NCBI GenBank assembly: GCA_944372585.1
Contig: CALVZQ010000002.1
Coordinates: 112,602 to 176,601, forward strand
Origin: an uncultured Clostridia bacterium
GTDB taxonomy: Bacteria > Bacillota > Clostridia > Christensenellales > UBA1242
DNA: 64,000 nucleotides
Direction: 5' to 3'
Made by a program: the position numbers and the translations under genes
In this document: piece by piece, positions 35,614 to 44,839 of the stretch
How the letters are laid out: each line of letters begins with the position of its first letter
Numbering within the stretch: position 1 is the first letter of the stretch
The notes under the pieces: model-generated
Seen by the model: only the letters and a program-made list of their open reading frames with translations
Database searches by the model: none
Told to the model about the DNA's origin: nothing

Positions 35614-36318
35614 TTAACCTCCAAACAACCCTCCTAAGAAAGAACAAATTTTGTCAAACCAATTGCTGTATTCTCCCAAATCTCCAGCATCTAACAACTC
35701 ATCAGGATATGTTTCGATGATTTCCATACTCTGTTTGGTGGTGTCAAGTTTGTAGATGTTTTGCAGATATTTTGCCAAATTAAGTTTGTATGTCTCATCA
35801 ATTTGAATAAACTGAGTATTCATGTTGTCAATCAAAATGGTGTTTGTTACACAAACAACCGCACTCGCACCAAGCGCACAGGCAAGGGCAATTCCTGCCA
35901 CTTTTTTCTTGTTGACACTCTTTGTTTTTGTCTTCTTTTTCAGTTTGACAATCTTTTTGTTCTCTTCAATCAAATCATAGTTGGGTTTTTCAATGATGTT
36001 TTGAGAGACTTTTGCTTGTGGTTTTTGTTCTTTGGCAGATTGTTTCTCATTTCCTGAGTTTTCAAATTGCTGTTGAATCAAAATTTCTTTGTCTATCTTG
36101 AATTGTTCTGCCTCTTTTTTCTCTTCCTGCCTTTTGATGTCTCCAATTGTCATATCTTCCAAGGAGTTTAAATATTCAGTTTTCAAAGTCGTCTGCTGTG
36201 CTTGTGGTTTTTGTTCTTCTTTGACTTTAAGTTTGATCGAAACACTTGGTGTTTCCTGTGTTTTGTTGGCAGTCACTTCTTTTTTTTCTGTTTCTTTTTC
36301 CACAATAAGTCTGTCCAT
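35614..36318 (-). CDS. FtsL-like divisome protein (positional assignment)
   Basis: 234-residue bitopic membrane protein: a long charged Gln/Lys/Glu-rich cytosolic region (about 139 residues), one helix (about 140-160) and about 70 extracellular residues. It sits between rsmH and the class B PBP, where ftsL is found in division clusters. The single helix with a short outside region fits FtsL; the cytosolic part is much longer than usual (FtsL is about 100-120 residues), and no leucine zipper is obvious. FtsL sequences are poorly conserved, so position is the main argument. AAGGAGG precedes the ATG. The stop is 2 nt from the PBP start. Confidence 0.6.
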   Translation of the reverse strand: MDRLIVEKETEKKEVTANKTQETPSVSIKLKVKEEQKPQAQQTTLKTEYLNSLEDMTIGDIKRQEEKKEAEQFKIDKEILIQQQFENSGNEKQSAKEQKPQAKVSQNIIEKPNYDLIEENKKIVKLKKKTKTKSVNKKKVAGIALACALGASAVVCVTNTILIDNMNTQFIQIDETYKLNLAKYLQNIYKLDTTKQSMEIIETYPDELLDAGDLGEYSNWFDKICSFLGGLFGG

Positions 36319-36358
36319 ATATTATATTTCCCTCCTTTTTTGCATATTCATCAAGGTG

Positions 36359-37297
36359 TTATATTCTCTCAATAATTCTAAGTTTTGCACTTGTGCTTCT
36401 TGAATTTTCTTTTTGTTCTTTTTCTCCAGCAACGATTGGTTTTTTGTTGACCAGTTTGATTTTTGCTTTGTGCCCGCAAATACATATCGGTGTCTTTGGT
36501 GGACAAATGCAATTTGTGCTCTCAAGTTTGAAAACGTTTTTGACTATTCTATCTTCAAGGCTGTGAAAGGTCAAAACACAACCTCTTCCATTTTCGCCAA
36601 GCAAATCAATCAACTTCTCCAGAAGTTCGTCAAGACCTTCCAACTCTCCATTGATGTATATTCTCAATGCTTGAAAAACTTTCTTTGATGCCCCACCACG
36701 AGAATAGACAACTTTCTTTGGCATGCTGTTTTCAATTATATCGCGCAGTTGAAACGTTGTCTCAATTTTTTCTTTTTCTCTTTGTTTTATTATGTTTTTG
36801 GCGATGATGCTAGCAAACTCTTCTTCGCCATATTCTTTCATGATTTTGACCAATTCTTCATAAGAAAATGTGTTGACAATTTCTTCTGCTGTGACAACTT
36901 TTTCTTCTTTGTCCATTCTCATGTCAAGTCTTCCGTCATGAACAAAACTGAAACCTCTCTCCCCCTCGTCAATTTGATATGAACTAACACCCAAATCAAT
37001 CAAAAATCCATCGATCTTGTCAATTCCATATTGTGTTTTCAAAATGTCAGGTGCTTCTTTGTAGTTTGATTTTATCAAAGTGACTTTGTCTTTGAATTTT
37101 TCCAGAACTTGTGAACTTTTTTTGATTGCATCACTATCTCTGTCAAAAGCATAGAGATGTCCACTTTTCAATCTTTTTGCAATTTCAAAAGAATGTCCAC
37201 CGCCACCAACAGTGCAATCGACATAAATTCCATTTGGTTTGATATTCAATCCTTCAATCACTTCTTCAAGCATGATTGGTGTGTGTTTAAATTCCAT
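36359..37297 (-). CDS. rsmH: 16S rRNA (cytosine1402-N4)-methyltransferase
   Basis: RsmH (MraW) methylates N4 of C1402 in 16S rRNA using SAM. The N-terminus HTPIMLEEV and the SAM-binding VDCTVGGGGHS (about residues 26-36) are typical, as are GFLIDLGVSS, the RMD segment, the NSMP/GGASKKVFQALRI region and the C-terminal TFHSLEDRIVK. Length, 312 residues, is normal. It is first in a short division cluster with the FtsL-like gene and the PBP; mraZ is missing in front of it. Confidence 0.96.
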   Translation of the reverse strand: MEFKHTPIMLEEVIEGLNIKPNGIYVDCTVGGGGHSFEIAKRLKSGHLYAFDRDSDAIKKSSQVLEKFKDKVTLIKSNYKEAPDILKTQYGIDKIDGFLIDLGVSSYQIDEGERGFSFVHDGRLDMRMDKEEKVVTAEEIVNTFSYEELVKIMKEYGEEEFASIIAKNIIKQREKEKIETTFQLRDIIENSMPKKVVYSRGGASKKVFQALRIYINGELEGLDELLEKLIDLLGENGRGCVLTFHSLEDRIVKNVFKLESTNCICPPKTPICICGHKAKIKLVNKKPIVAGEKEQKENSRSTSAKLRIIERI

Positions 37298-37315
37298 CTC
37301 TCTTCCTTGAACTTG

Positions 37316-37344
37316 ATTATATCACACAATCAAAAATATTCCAA
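37316..37344 (-). promoter_or_regulatory. Promoter of the division cluster
   Basis: Minus strand TTGGAA (37339-37344), 17-nt spacer, TATAAT (37316-37321); partly overlaps the terminator of the CvpA-type gene. Confidence 0.6.
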
Positions 37345-37375
37345 AAAAAGAGATTGGTTTTCAATCTCTTTTCTT
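37343..37375 (-). terminator. Terminator after the CvpA-type gene
   Basis: Ten-base-pair stem AAAGAGATTG/CAATCTCTTT (37348-37357 with 37362-37371), T tract on the minus strand. Confidence 0.8.
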
Positions 37376-40291
37376 TTAGGCAACATCAAACAACAATTTG
37401 AGTGCTGTTCCAATTTCGCTTTCTGCTCCATAAGCTCTTTCTATGGCAAGTTTTATGCTGTCACCATATTGTGTCTTGTCCTCTTGACTTAGCAAACCAT
37501 CTCTTGATTCACTTGTGTCAATTAAGTGTTTCAAATCATTGATAGTTTCAACAATTTCCTCTTCCGTCTTATCTGTCATGCCATCAATGACACCTTTGAT
37601 GTTTGTCACATAATCCACAATTGTTTCATTGCTTAATGTGATGTCCTTAACACTGTCAGCAAGTGCAGTTGCAAAGTCAATAACTCCGTCAAGTTCTGAT
37701 AAGGTCTGCTCATAACTTGCATAAGTGTAATATCCATCAGTTCCAGACACACCAAGATATCCTTTGACATCTTTAAAGAAATCATTTGTTGGATCAGTTT
37801 CATATGATGGGTTTTGTGTGATATTTTCGCCTGTCATATACCAAATGATATTTGCAAAAATTTCGTTGAACACGCCGTCTTTTGCACCATCGTTATATGC
37901 GTTAACTTTCAATTCATCCAAAATGCTTCCAAGTTGTTCAAGTGTCAAATCTGCATCACCTGTGACAGTTGAAAGCAAGTTTGAAATTATTTCAACCACT
38001 TCTGCCTTCTCTGATTTGAGATTTGTCAAACTTGTGTCTGGTTGAACTCCTGTGATTTCGCTGATTGATTTGTCAATCATGTCAAAAATTTGATTTGTCA
38101 ATCCTTCAAATGCTCTTGCACTGAAAACTGGATCAAGTGTCTCGGAAAGAACGTTATCTTCGATCATTGCATTCAAAACATCTTCCATTTCTGTTGTTCC
38201 AGAGAGCAAAGCTTTGAGATATGTTTGATTGTCAGCACCAACTGAACCTTTGTTGAGAGAAATCAAAACTTCTCCAAGATATTTGAGTTCTTCATCCCAA
38301 ACCATAACACCATTCTTCTCGGCAACTGCAGCATCTTCTTTGATTTTGTCAATGCTGATGAGTCCATTTGTGTTTTCTTCACTTCCAAGCTGATCAACAA
38401 GTTGATTGAAAAGTTCGTTCAAATTCAAAGCCTTGAGTTGATAGATTGGAAGAAGCATATCAGAAAGTAAGTTTGGATTTTCTTCAAGTCCTGTCAAAAC
38501 GCTGTCAAGCAAAGCATCAAAATCTCCGCCTTCACCGAGATTGCTCAGGTCAATCTTTTGAAGTTCCAATATTGGGGTTTTTACAAAGTTAATAAATTTT
38601 GTGTAAGTGTCAAGTTTTGTTGTTGTTTCAGCTTTAGGAGTCAAATAAACTTCATCTCCAAGCAAGTTGAAATTATACAATGTCAAAATGTTGTCAAGCA
38701 CATAAACATCATTTGGTCTTGTTTCTCCATTTGCTGGAAGAACAATGATTTCAAGAGTTCTGAGATTGTCAAGAGTTGTTCCAAGTTGAGTGAGAACATT
38801 TTCAAGATCGTCAAGATTTGAAAGATATTCAATTGGATTTTCTGCTTGCATCATTGCAGAAATGTCAACTTTTTCATTGATTGAAATGAACTCATCAACT
38901 GCTTGCAAGATGTCATCAATCATTTGTTCTTTGTTTTCAATGTTTGTGTTGAGAGCAATTTCAAGACCTTGGTCATTCTGCAAATTTTCTGAAATTGCTT
39001 CAGAAGCAAATTCTCCCAAAGTTTCAAATGTGTCATCAACAAGATTGAGTTGCAAAACATCTTGTGCAATTTTCTTTATTGACAAACTGTTTTCACTGAT
39101 CAAACTCAAAACACTTGTGAGCATGTCTTCTGTGTTTATGTTTTCAAATTTTGAAATCAATCCACTCTTGAACAATTCGTCTGCAACATCAACGATACTC
39201 AAAATGTCATGTTTCAAATATTCATAAGTATCAAAGTCAACACTGGTGAAGCGTGTGTATAAATCATTGATAATGTCCTGAACAATTTGTGGAAGTTCCT
39301 GCAAATTCAACTGTTCTTTTAAAGTCTCAAAATTGACCACCAAATCATTGATTGTGTCAGAAACCACTGTTTTGAAAAACCCATTATTCAAAAATGTTTC
39401 AAGATTTGTTTTTAAACTTGTCAAATCAATAGAAACATAGTTTTGTTCAATTGCACTGTTGTAAACTACAACAAAATCATCATAAACATCTGCTGCGGTC
39501 AAGATTTCCTTTCTAAGTTCAATTTTTTCTCCGTCAATTTCAAAATTTGAAAGTCCATCAAACAATGCATTGTCAAGGCCACCCGCTCCAGCAATTTTTC
39601 CAACAACACTGTCATTATAAGCCAAAATTGCTTCTGAAACTTCAGATGGAATGATTTCATTCAAAGTTTCAGCAATACTTTTCATTTTGTTGCTTTCTGT
39701 TGTTTCTTCACCACTTTCATTTGTGTCAACCTCCAGTGTCTGTGCAGGTGGGAGTTGCACAAGATCTTCATATGTCTTTGTAAGTGATGTCAGTGGTGCA
39801 AAAAGAACAAACAAAAACAAAAATCCCTCAACCATGCCGATGATTCCGCCATAGGCACGATATGGTTTTGCCTTTTCAAAATCGTTCTTTTTCTTTCCAA
39901 AAGCAAGTCTGGAAACAATAAGATAGATAATATCGAAAATCAAGAACACAACCAATGTCAAAAGAATGAACATAATTGGAGAAACTATGGCATTTGGAAG
40001 TCTTTCCAAAAATTCTGTTGCAGTTTCAAACTGAGAGATGTCAAAATTCGTTTGAATCATCGAAATGATGTATTCACTTATTGTGTAATTTTGCCCATCA
40101 ATAGGAATGGTGACCCCCAAAATTGCATTTGTGATAGGTTTTGTGATAAAGAAAGCCACCACAACACTGACAACCAAAAACAGTAAGTGTAATGATGATC
40201 TTTTGAGACCTCTAACAAGTCCAGCAATCAAACCTATGAGCAGGAATAAAACCAAAATTCCTATGGACACCCACATTATTATATCAGCCAT
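37376..40291 (-). CDS. CvpA-domain membrane protein with very long helical tail
   Basis: 971 residues. The first about 190 form a CvpA-type domain: four hydrophobic helices (about 5-27, 30-52, 98-123, 150-172) with the family GLVRGLKRSS and an AYGGIIGMVEGF segment. CvpA proteins were named for colicin V production and are now linked to envelope homeostasis. What follows is unusual: nearly 780 residues of acidic, mostly alpha-helical sequence rich in Leu, Asn, Asp and Glu, without further membrane segments, ending at KLLFDVA. Bacterial CvpA is normally about 160-230 residues. The tail should be extracytoplasmic if four helices are inserted. AAAAGGAG precedes the ATG. Single gene between recF and rsmH. 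Confidence 0.8.
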   Translation of the reverse strand: MADIIMWVSIGILVLFLLIGLIAGLVRGLKRSSLHLLFLVVSVVVAFFITKPITNAILGVTIPIDGQNYTISEYIISMIQTNFDISQFETATEFLERLPNAIVSPIMFILLTLVVFLIFDIIYLIVSRLAFGKKKNDFEKAKPYRAYGGIIGMVEGFLFLFVLFAPLTSLTKTYEDLVQLPPAQTLEVDTNESGEETTESNKMKSIAETLNEIIPSEVSEAILAYNDSVVGKIAGAGGLDNALFDGLSNFEIDGEKIELRKEILTAADVYDDFVVVYNSAIEQNYVSIDLTSLKTNLETFLNNGFFKTVVSDTINDLVVNFETLKEQLNLQELPQIVQDIINDLYTRFTSVDFDTYEYLKHDILSIVDVADELFKSGLISKFENINTEDMLTSVLSLISENSLSIKKIAQDVLQLNLVDDTFETLGEFASEAISENLQNDQGLEIALNTNIENKEQMIDDILQAVDEFISINEKVDISAMMQAENPIEYLSNLDDLENVLTQLGTTLDNLRTLEIIVLPANGETRPNDVYVLDNILTLYNFNLLGDEVYLTPKAETTTKLDTYTKFINFVKTPILELQKIDLSNLGEGGDFDALLDSVLTGLEENPNLLSDMLLPIYQLKALNLNELFNQLVDQLGSEENTNGLISIDKIKEDAAVAEKNGVMVWDEELKYLGEVLISLNKGSVGADNQTYLKALLSGTTEMEDVLNAMIEDNVLSETLDPVFSARAFEGLTNQIFDMIDKSISEITGVQPDTSLTNLKSEKAEVVEIISNLLSTVTGDADLTLEQLGSILDELKVNAYNDGAKDGVFNEIFANIIWYMTGENITQNPSYETDPTNDFFKDVKGYLGVSGTDGYYTYASYEQTLSELDGVIDFATALADSVKDITLSNETIVDYVTNIKGVIDGMTDKTEEEIVETINDLKHLIDTSESRDGLLSQEDKTQYGDSIKLAIERAYGAESEIGTALKLLFDVA

Positions 40292-40332
40292 TTTGAATTC
40301 TCCTTTTCAAAACAAATGTTTGAGTTGTTTTG

Positions 40333-40361
40333 ATTATATAATATTTTTTTCTTTTTATCAA
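40333..40361 (-). promoter_or_regulatory. Promoter of the CvpA-type gene
   Basis: Minus strand TTGATA (40356-40361), 17-nt spacer, TATAAT (40333-40338). Confidence 0.65.
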
Positions 40362-40398
40362 CATTTATTATTGCATTCAAGTTCTGATTTAAAGATTT

Positions 40399-41487
40399 TT
40401 AAGTCGTTTTAGAAATTTTTCCGTCTATTATTGTGTATAATTTGCCTTGAATCTCTCTTTCATCTGTGCAAGTGATGAATGTTTGAGTCCTATCCACAAA
40501 TTTCAATAATCTTTTTTGCCTGTCAATATCAAGTTCGCTGAAAACATCATCAAGCAAAAGAATTGGATATTCTCCATTTATGTTGAACATATTTTCAAGT
40601 TCGGCAAGTTTAAGCGACAATGCAACCGTCCTTTGTTGCCCTTGAGAACCGAAATTTTTGACTTCAACATCATTCAAAAAGATGTCTATGTCATCTCTGT
40701 GCGTTCCGATGCTGGTGTAACCAAGTCTGAAATCTTTTTCGAGATTTTTTTTCAACAACTTATCCATTGAAACTTCAAACTTTTCATCCAAATTCACTCC
40801 ACAACCACACTTATATTTCAATGTCAAGTTTTCTTTTCCACCACTTATATATGAATGTGCTTTTTGAGAATAAGGCATGATCTGCTCAATAAATTTGTTT
40901 CTTTCAAAGGCAATGAATTTTGCTGAAGTAACAAGCGCCCTGTCCCAAATGTCAATTGTTTCTTTGACCGCTTCCAATGTTTGACTGTTTTTGAGAAGTT
41001 TGTTTCTGTTTGCCAAAATTTTTTCATATCTCGAAAGTTGATAGAAATATCTTTTGTTGTTTTGAGATATGTCAATATCCATAAACTTTCTTCTCTCATC
41101 AGGACTTTCCCTGACAAGTTTCAATTCCTGTGGCGAGAAAAAGACAACATTGATTTCTCCAATCAATTCTCCAATTTTTCTTATTGGGAGTCTGTTGATT
41201 TTGATGCTCTTTTTTTGAGTTTTGTTCAAATTTATATCAATTTCAACATCTCGATATTTTTTGTTGGCTTTAAGTTTGATTGAAGCGTTTTCTTCTCCCC
41301 ATTTGATCAAATCTTTATCTTTGCAAGATTTGAAACTCTTTCCAATGCAACAATAAAAAATGCTCTCAAGCAAATTTGTCTTTCCTTGAGCATTCTTTCC
41401 AATGAAAACATTGACCTTGTCATCAAACTTGACATGAAGGTCAGAGTAGTTTCTGAAATTGTGAACTGAAAGGGTTTCTATCTTCAT
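40399..41487 (-). CDS. recF: DNA replication and repair protein RecF
   Basis: SMC-like ATPase that helps load RecA at gaps. Walker A GKNAQGKT at residues 30-37, QGQQRT signature region (FGSQGQQRTVALSLKLAE) and the Walker B LLLDDVFSELD are clear; length, 362 residues, is normal. The ATG at 41487 is preferred over a TTG one codon upstream. No ribosome binding site is visible; a TTGAAA/TAAAAT promoter ends 7 nt before the ATG. In most Bacillota recF follows dnaN on the same strand; here it is divergent from dnaA, on the other replichore. Confidence 0.95.
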   Translation of the reverse strand: MKIETLSVHNFRNYSDLHVKFDDKVNVFIGKNAQGKTNLLESIFYCCIGKSFKSCKDKDLIKWGEENASIKLKANKKYRDVEIDINLNKTQKKSIKINRLPIRKIGELIGEINVVFFSPQELKLVRESPDERRKFMDIDISQNNKRYFYQLSRYEKILANRNKLLKNSQTLEAVKETIDIWDRALVTSAKFIAFERNKFIEQIMPYSQKAHSYISGGKENLTLKYKCGCGVNLDEKFEVSMDKLLKKNLEKDFRLGYTSIGTHRDDIDIFLNDVEVKNFGSQGQQRTVALSLKLAELENMFNINGEYPILLLDDVFSELDIDRQKRLLKFVDRTQTFITCTDEREIQGKLYTIIDGKISKTT

Positions 41488-41494
41488 CAAAGGT

Positions 41495-41522
41495 ATTTTA
41501 CCACAAAATTTTTATATTTCAA
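41495..41522 (-). promoter_or_regulatory. Promoter of recF, leaderless geometry
   Basis: Minus strand TTGAAA (41517-41522), 16-nt spacer, TAAAAT (41495-41500), then 7 nt to the recF ATG. Confidence 0.6.
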
Positions 41523-41528
41523 ACTTGC

Positions 41529-41557
41529 TTGACAATTTATTTTTTCCAACTTATAAT
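41529..41557 (+). promoter_or_regulatory. Consensus promoter of dnaA
   Basis: TTGACA (41529-41534), 17-nt spacer, TATAAT (41552-41557): both boxes perfect. Leader of about 67 nt. No clear TTATCCACA box is seen in it, so autoregulation through DnaA is not evident here. Confidence 0.85.
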
Positions 41558-41630
41558 TTTCGTATAAAAATCGCATCTTTGCCGACCATGATACTGTATG
41601 ATTTTTAAGTTAAATTAATCGGAGAAAACT

Positions 41631-42977
41631 ATGCAAGAGATAAGTGTAATTTGGCAACAAGTGTTGGAAAAATTGGAACTTCGAATTTCGTCGGTTTCTT
41701 TTATGCTTTGGATCAAGACAATCAAACCAATTGAAATTGATGACAAAGACAATTTCATCATTGCTGCTCAGTCAGTTTCTGCAAAAAATCAAATTTTGAG
41801 AAATTTTATCGACAAAATCAATGATTGTTGTTTTGAAGTTGTTGGAAAACCTTTAAAAATTGTTGTTCTTGACCCAAACGAAGAGATTGAATATCTCAAA
41901 AACAACAGAGTTGAAGAAAAGAATGTTTCTTCCAAAGAAGAAAAAAATCCGTTTGTTGAAAAGTTCACTTTTGACAACTTTGTCGTTGGAAAAAGCAACC
42001 AATTTGTCTACGCTGCAGCAAGAACAGTTGCCGAACACCCTGGAAAAAGATATAACCCTCTTTTCATTTATGGAAGTTCAGGACTTGGAAAAACTCACCT
42101 TTTGCATGCAATTGGAAACTATTTAAGAGAATATCAACCAAATCTAAAAATCAAATATGTCACTTGTGAGCAATTCACAAATGACTATATTTCTTCGCTC
42201 TATTCTTCCACAAAAAACAAAGCAATCATGGAGTTCAGGGAAAAATATAGAAATCTTGATGTGTTGATGGTGGACGACATTCAATTTATTTCAAACAAAA
42301 AAGAAACCCAAGAAGAATTTTTCCACACTTTCAACGAAATGACTTTGAGCAACAAACAGGTCATCATCTGCTCTGACAGACCTCCAAAAGAAATTGCCAC
42401 TTTGGAAGACAGATTGAGAACAAGATTTGCAAGTGGACTTATTCACGACATTCAACAACCTGACATTGAAACAAGAATTGCCATTTTGCATAAGAAAAGT
42501 CAACTTGAAAAATATTATGCTGAAGACGACGTAATCAACTATATTGCAGAACACATTGACACAAACATAAGAGAACTTGAAGGAAAACTCTCAGAGGTAT
42601 ATTTCCTTGCCACTCTTTCTGGAAAGAAAGTTGCAACAATGGAAGAAGTCAAAGACATCTTTTCAAATCAAAAAGAAGAACTCAAAAATGACCTTACTCC
42701 TGACAAAATCATCTCTGTTGTGTGCGATTACTTCAACATCTCATATCAGGACATCACTGGCAAGAAAAAAAACAAAGACATTGTTGAACCGAGAATGATT
42801 GCAATCTATTTGATAAGCGAACTTCTCAACCTTCCTCTTGTCAACATAGGAAAGATTTTTGGTGGCCGTGACCACACCACAATTATGCATTCAAGGGACA
42901 AAATCACTCAAGATTTGAAGGTCAACAAAAAAACTCAGACACTTGTGAATGACATCAAAAATTCTTTAACAATGTAG
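41631..42977 (+). CDS. dnaA: Chromosomal replication initiator DnaA
   Basis: Origin-binding AAA+ ATPase. Domain I (residues 1-80, starting with IWQQVLEKLE), a charged linker, AAA+ domain with Walker A GSSGLGKT at 148-155 and Walker B VLMVDDIQFI, and the DNA-binding domain IV with the signature GGRDHTTIMH. Length, 448 residues, is normal. GGAG lies before the ATG. It is followed by a 370-nt non-coding region with DnaA boxes and then dnaN. Confidence 0.98.
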   Translation: MQEISVIWQQVLEKLELRISSVSFMLWIKTIKPIEIDDKDNFIIAAQSVSAKNQILRNFIDKINDCCFEVVGKPLKIVVLDPNEEIEYLKNNRVEEKNVSSKEEKNPFVEKFTFDNFVVGKSNQFVYAAARTVAEHPGKRYNPLFIYGSSGLGKTHLLHAIGNYLREYQPNLKIKYVTCEQFTNDYISSLYSSTKNKAIMEFREKYRNLDVLMVDDIQFISNKKETQEEFFHTFNEMTLSNKQVIICSDRPPKEIATLEDRLRTRFASGLIHDIQQPDIETRIAILHKKSQLEKYYAEDDVINYIAEHIDTNIRELEGKLSEVYFLATLSGKKVATMEEVKDIFSNQKEELKNDLTPDKIISVVCDYFNISYQDITGKKKNKDIVEPRMIAIYLISELLNLPLVNIGKIFGGRDHTTIMHSRDKITQDLKVNKKTQTLVNDIKNSLTM

Positions 42978-43347
42978 GTCAGACAAAGTTGTCAACAATC
43001 AAATTTTGTTTTGTGCATAACTTTTCTCACTTATCCTCAAACTTATCCACATTCAAAACAATTCCAAAAATGCAACATATAGTGGCAGACAAATAAAATT
43101 GAAAACTATATATTGAAAAACAAAAATCAAAGGTCAAAGTTATACACATTTCCACACCGGCTTATTAAGAGTGATATTACTCAAATAAAAAATTTAATAA
43201 AATATTTTTAAGTGCGTGCGCATGGGCGGGAAAAATAAAAATAAATTAATTATTTTTTAATTGTATTTTGACTTTTTTGAAAGTTGTGGTATAATGTTTG
43301 TGTAAGGTGAAAAAGTCACAAAATCAAAAGACTTAAGGAGAGAAAAA
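42978..43347 (+). other. Probable replication origin (oriC) between dnaA and dnaN
   Basis: Cluster of DnaA-box-like 9-mers: TGTGCATAA (43012-43020, reverse), TTATCCTCA (43031-43039), a perfect TTATCCACA (43043-43051) and TTATACACA (43140-43148). They are followed by a nearly pure A/T stretch (about 43166-43213) that could be the unwinding element, then a GC-rich island (43213-43232) and the dnaN promoter. Location next to dnaA and gene polarity (recF side minus, dnaA side plus) support it. Confidence 0.8.
43268..43295 (+). promoter_or_regulatory. Promoter of dnaN
   Basis: TTGACT (43268-43273), 16-nt spacer, TATAAT (43290-43295). Confidence 0.7.
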
Positions 43348-44448
43348 ATGTTAGTATCATGTCATGGAATAGAACTTTCAGATGCTTTCTTGAGTGTTAG
43401 CAAAGCAATTTCAAACAAAATCACAAATCCAATTTTGGAAGGAATCAAAATCGTTGCAGAGGATGACACTTTGACATTGAGTGCAACAGACACAGAACTT
43501 TCAATTGAAAAGAAAATCAAAGCAAACATCAAAACAGAAGGTGAAGCTGTTGTTCCTGGAAAGTTCATCACAGAGTTCATTAAAAAACTTACAAACGAAA
43601 TGATTGAACTTGAACTCAACGACAGAAACCAAATGATAATCAAATATGACGACAGTCAAAGCATCATTCAATGTTACAATGTTTTGGAATATCCAAGCTT
43701 CAAGAAACTTGAAAGTATGCAATATTTTGGAATTTCCAAAAAAGACTTGAAAACAATCATCAACAAAACAATCTTTTCAGTTGCTGTTGACGATTCAAGA
43801 CCAATTTTGAAAGGTGTTTTGTTTGACATTGACAAAAACACAATCAATGCAATTGCTCTTGATGGATACAGACTTGCAAAAGTCAAAAAGAACATTGTTT
43901 CAGATCTCACAATGAGCATTGTCATCCCAGCAAAGAGTTTGGCAGAAATTTCAAGAATCCTTGATGACAGCGATGAAATCATCAATGTTTATGTTGACAA
44001 GAGCACTTTGATGGTTGACTTTGGAGATACAAAACTCACAACAAGACTTTTGGAAGGAGATTTTGTAAACTACAAACAAATCATTGCAGCAAACTATGAA
44101 ACTGTTTGTGTCATCAACAAAGAACAATTTGAAGATGCACTTGAAAGAGCTTCTCTTCTTTCAAAAGTTGGACAAGGAAATTGTGTCAAATTTGAAGTTA
44201 AAGAGAAAAATCTTTGCATAACATCAAATTCGGAACTTGGAAATGTCAAAGAAAATGTTCCAATCAACATGACAGGAAAAGAACTTTTGATTGCTTTCAA
44301 CGCAAGATATTTCATTGAAAATTTGAAAGCAAACACAGATGAATTTGTCAAGATTTGTTTCAACTCCCCTGCAAATCCATGTGTTATTGTTCCTGTTGAG
44401 GGAGATGAATTCCTGTATTTGATTTTGCCAGTGAGAATGATTGGCTAA
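43348..44448 (+). CDS. dnaN: DNA polymerase III sliding clamp (beta subunit)
   Basis: 366-residue clamp that tethers the replicative polymerase to DNA as a dimeric ring. Recognisable family segments include the N-terminal VSKAISNKITNPILEGI, the VPGKFITEFIKKL region, the DGYRLAK motif in the middle and the C-terminal LILPVRM(I)G end with the hydrophobic pocket. Length is normal. AAGGAGAG precedes the ATG. It lies downstream of oriC with its own promoter and is followed by a terminator rather than recF. Confidence 0.97.
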   Translation: MLVSCHGIELSDAFLSVSKAISNKITNPILEGIKIVAEDDTLTLSATDTELSIEKKIKANIKTEGEAVVPGKFITEFIKKLTNEMIELELNDRNQMIIKYDDSQSIIQCYNVLEYPSFKKLESMQYFGISKKDLKTIINKTIFSVAVDDSRPILKGVLFDIDKNTINAIALDGYRLAKVKKNIVSDLTMSIVIPAKSLAEISRILDDSDEIINVYVDKSTLMVDFGDTKLTTRLLEGDFVNYKQIIAANYETVCVINKEQFEDALERASLLSKVGQGNCVKFEVKEKNLCITSNSELGNVKENVPINMTGKELLIAFNARYFIENLKANTDEFVKICFNSPANPCVIVPVEGDEFLYLILPVRMIG

Positions 44449-44471
44449 AAAAAATAAATTTCAAAAATATT

Positions 44472-44502
44472 AAATACTTGACTTTTTGTCAGGTATTTTT
44501 TT
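44472..44502 (+). terminator. Terminator after dnaN
   Basis: Eleven-base stem (44472-44482 with 44488-44498, one wobble), 5-nt loop, T tract. The rest of the dnaN-rpmH gap holds the rpmH promoter and otherwise only A/T-rich sequence. Confidence 0.75.
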
Positions 44503-44619
44503 GTTAATATTTTACTTAAGAAAAATAAAATTTGAAAAAATTTTTCAAACTGCATATTTTCTCATGACAAATTTGTCAAAATAAAAACAAAGTTTGTTTG
44601 AAAATGATTTCATTTGCGG

Positions 44620-44648
44620 TTGACAAATCAAAATTTATTTTATATAAT
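44620..44648 (+). promoter_or_regulatory. Consensus promoter of the rpmH operon
   Basis: TTGACA (44620-44625), 17-nt spacer, TATAAT (44643-44648), both perfect. Confidence 0.85.
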
Positions 44649-44703
44649 AAGGCAGTAAACCTTTTTGCAATAGGATTAAAAACAAATTTAAGGAGAAAAA
44701 ATT

Positions 44704-44838
44704 ATGAAAAGAACATACCAACCTAAGAAAAGACAAAAACAAAAAGTTCATGGATTCCGTGAAAGAATGAGAACTAAGGGTGGAAGAAACGTTTTGAAAA
44801 GACGTAGAAACAGAGGAAGAAAAGTTATTTCTGCTTAG
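44704..44838 (+). CDS. rpmH: 50S ribosomal protein L34
   Basis: 44-residue, highly basic protein beginning [18 protein letters not shown] and containing the [20 protein letters not shown] core that defines L34. AAGGAG lies 8 nt before the ATG. It opens an operon with rnpA, yidD and yidC, the usual rpmH-rnpA order, but located downstream of dnaN on the same strand instead of divergent from dnaA. Confidence 0.97.
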   Translation: MKRTYQPKKRQKQKVHGFRERMRTKGGRNVLKRRRNRGRKVISA

Positions 44839-44839
44839 T

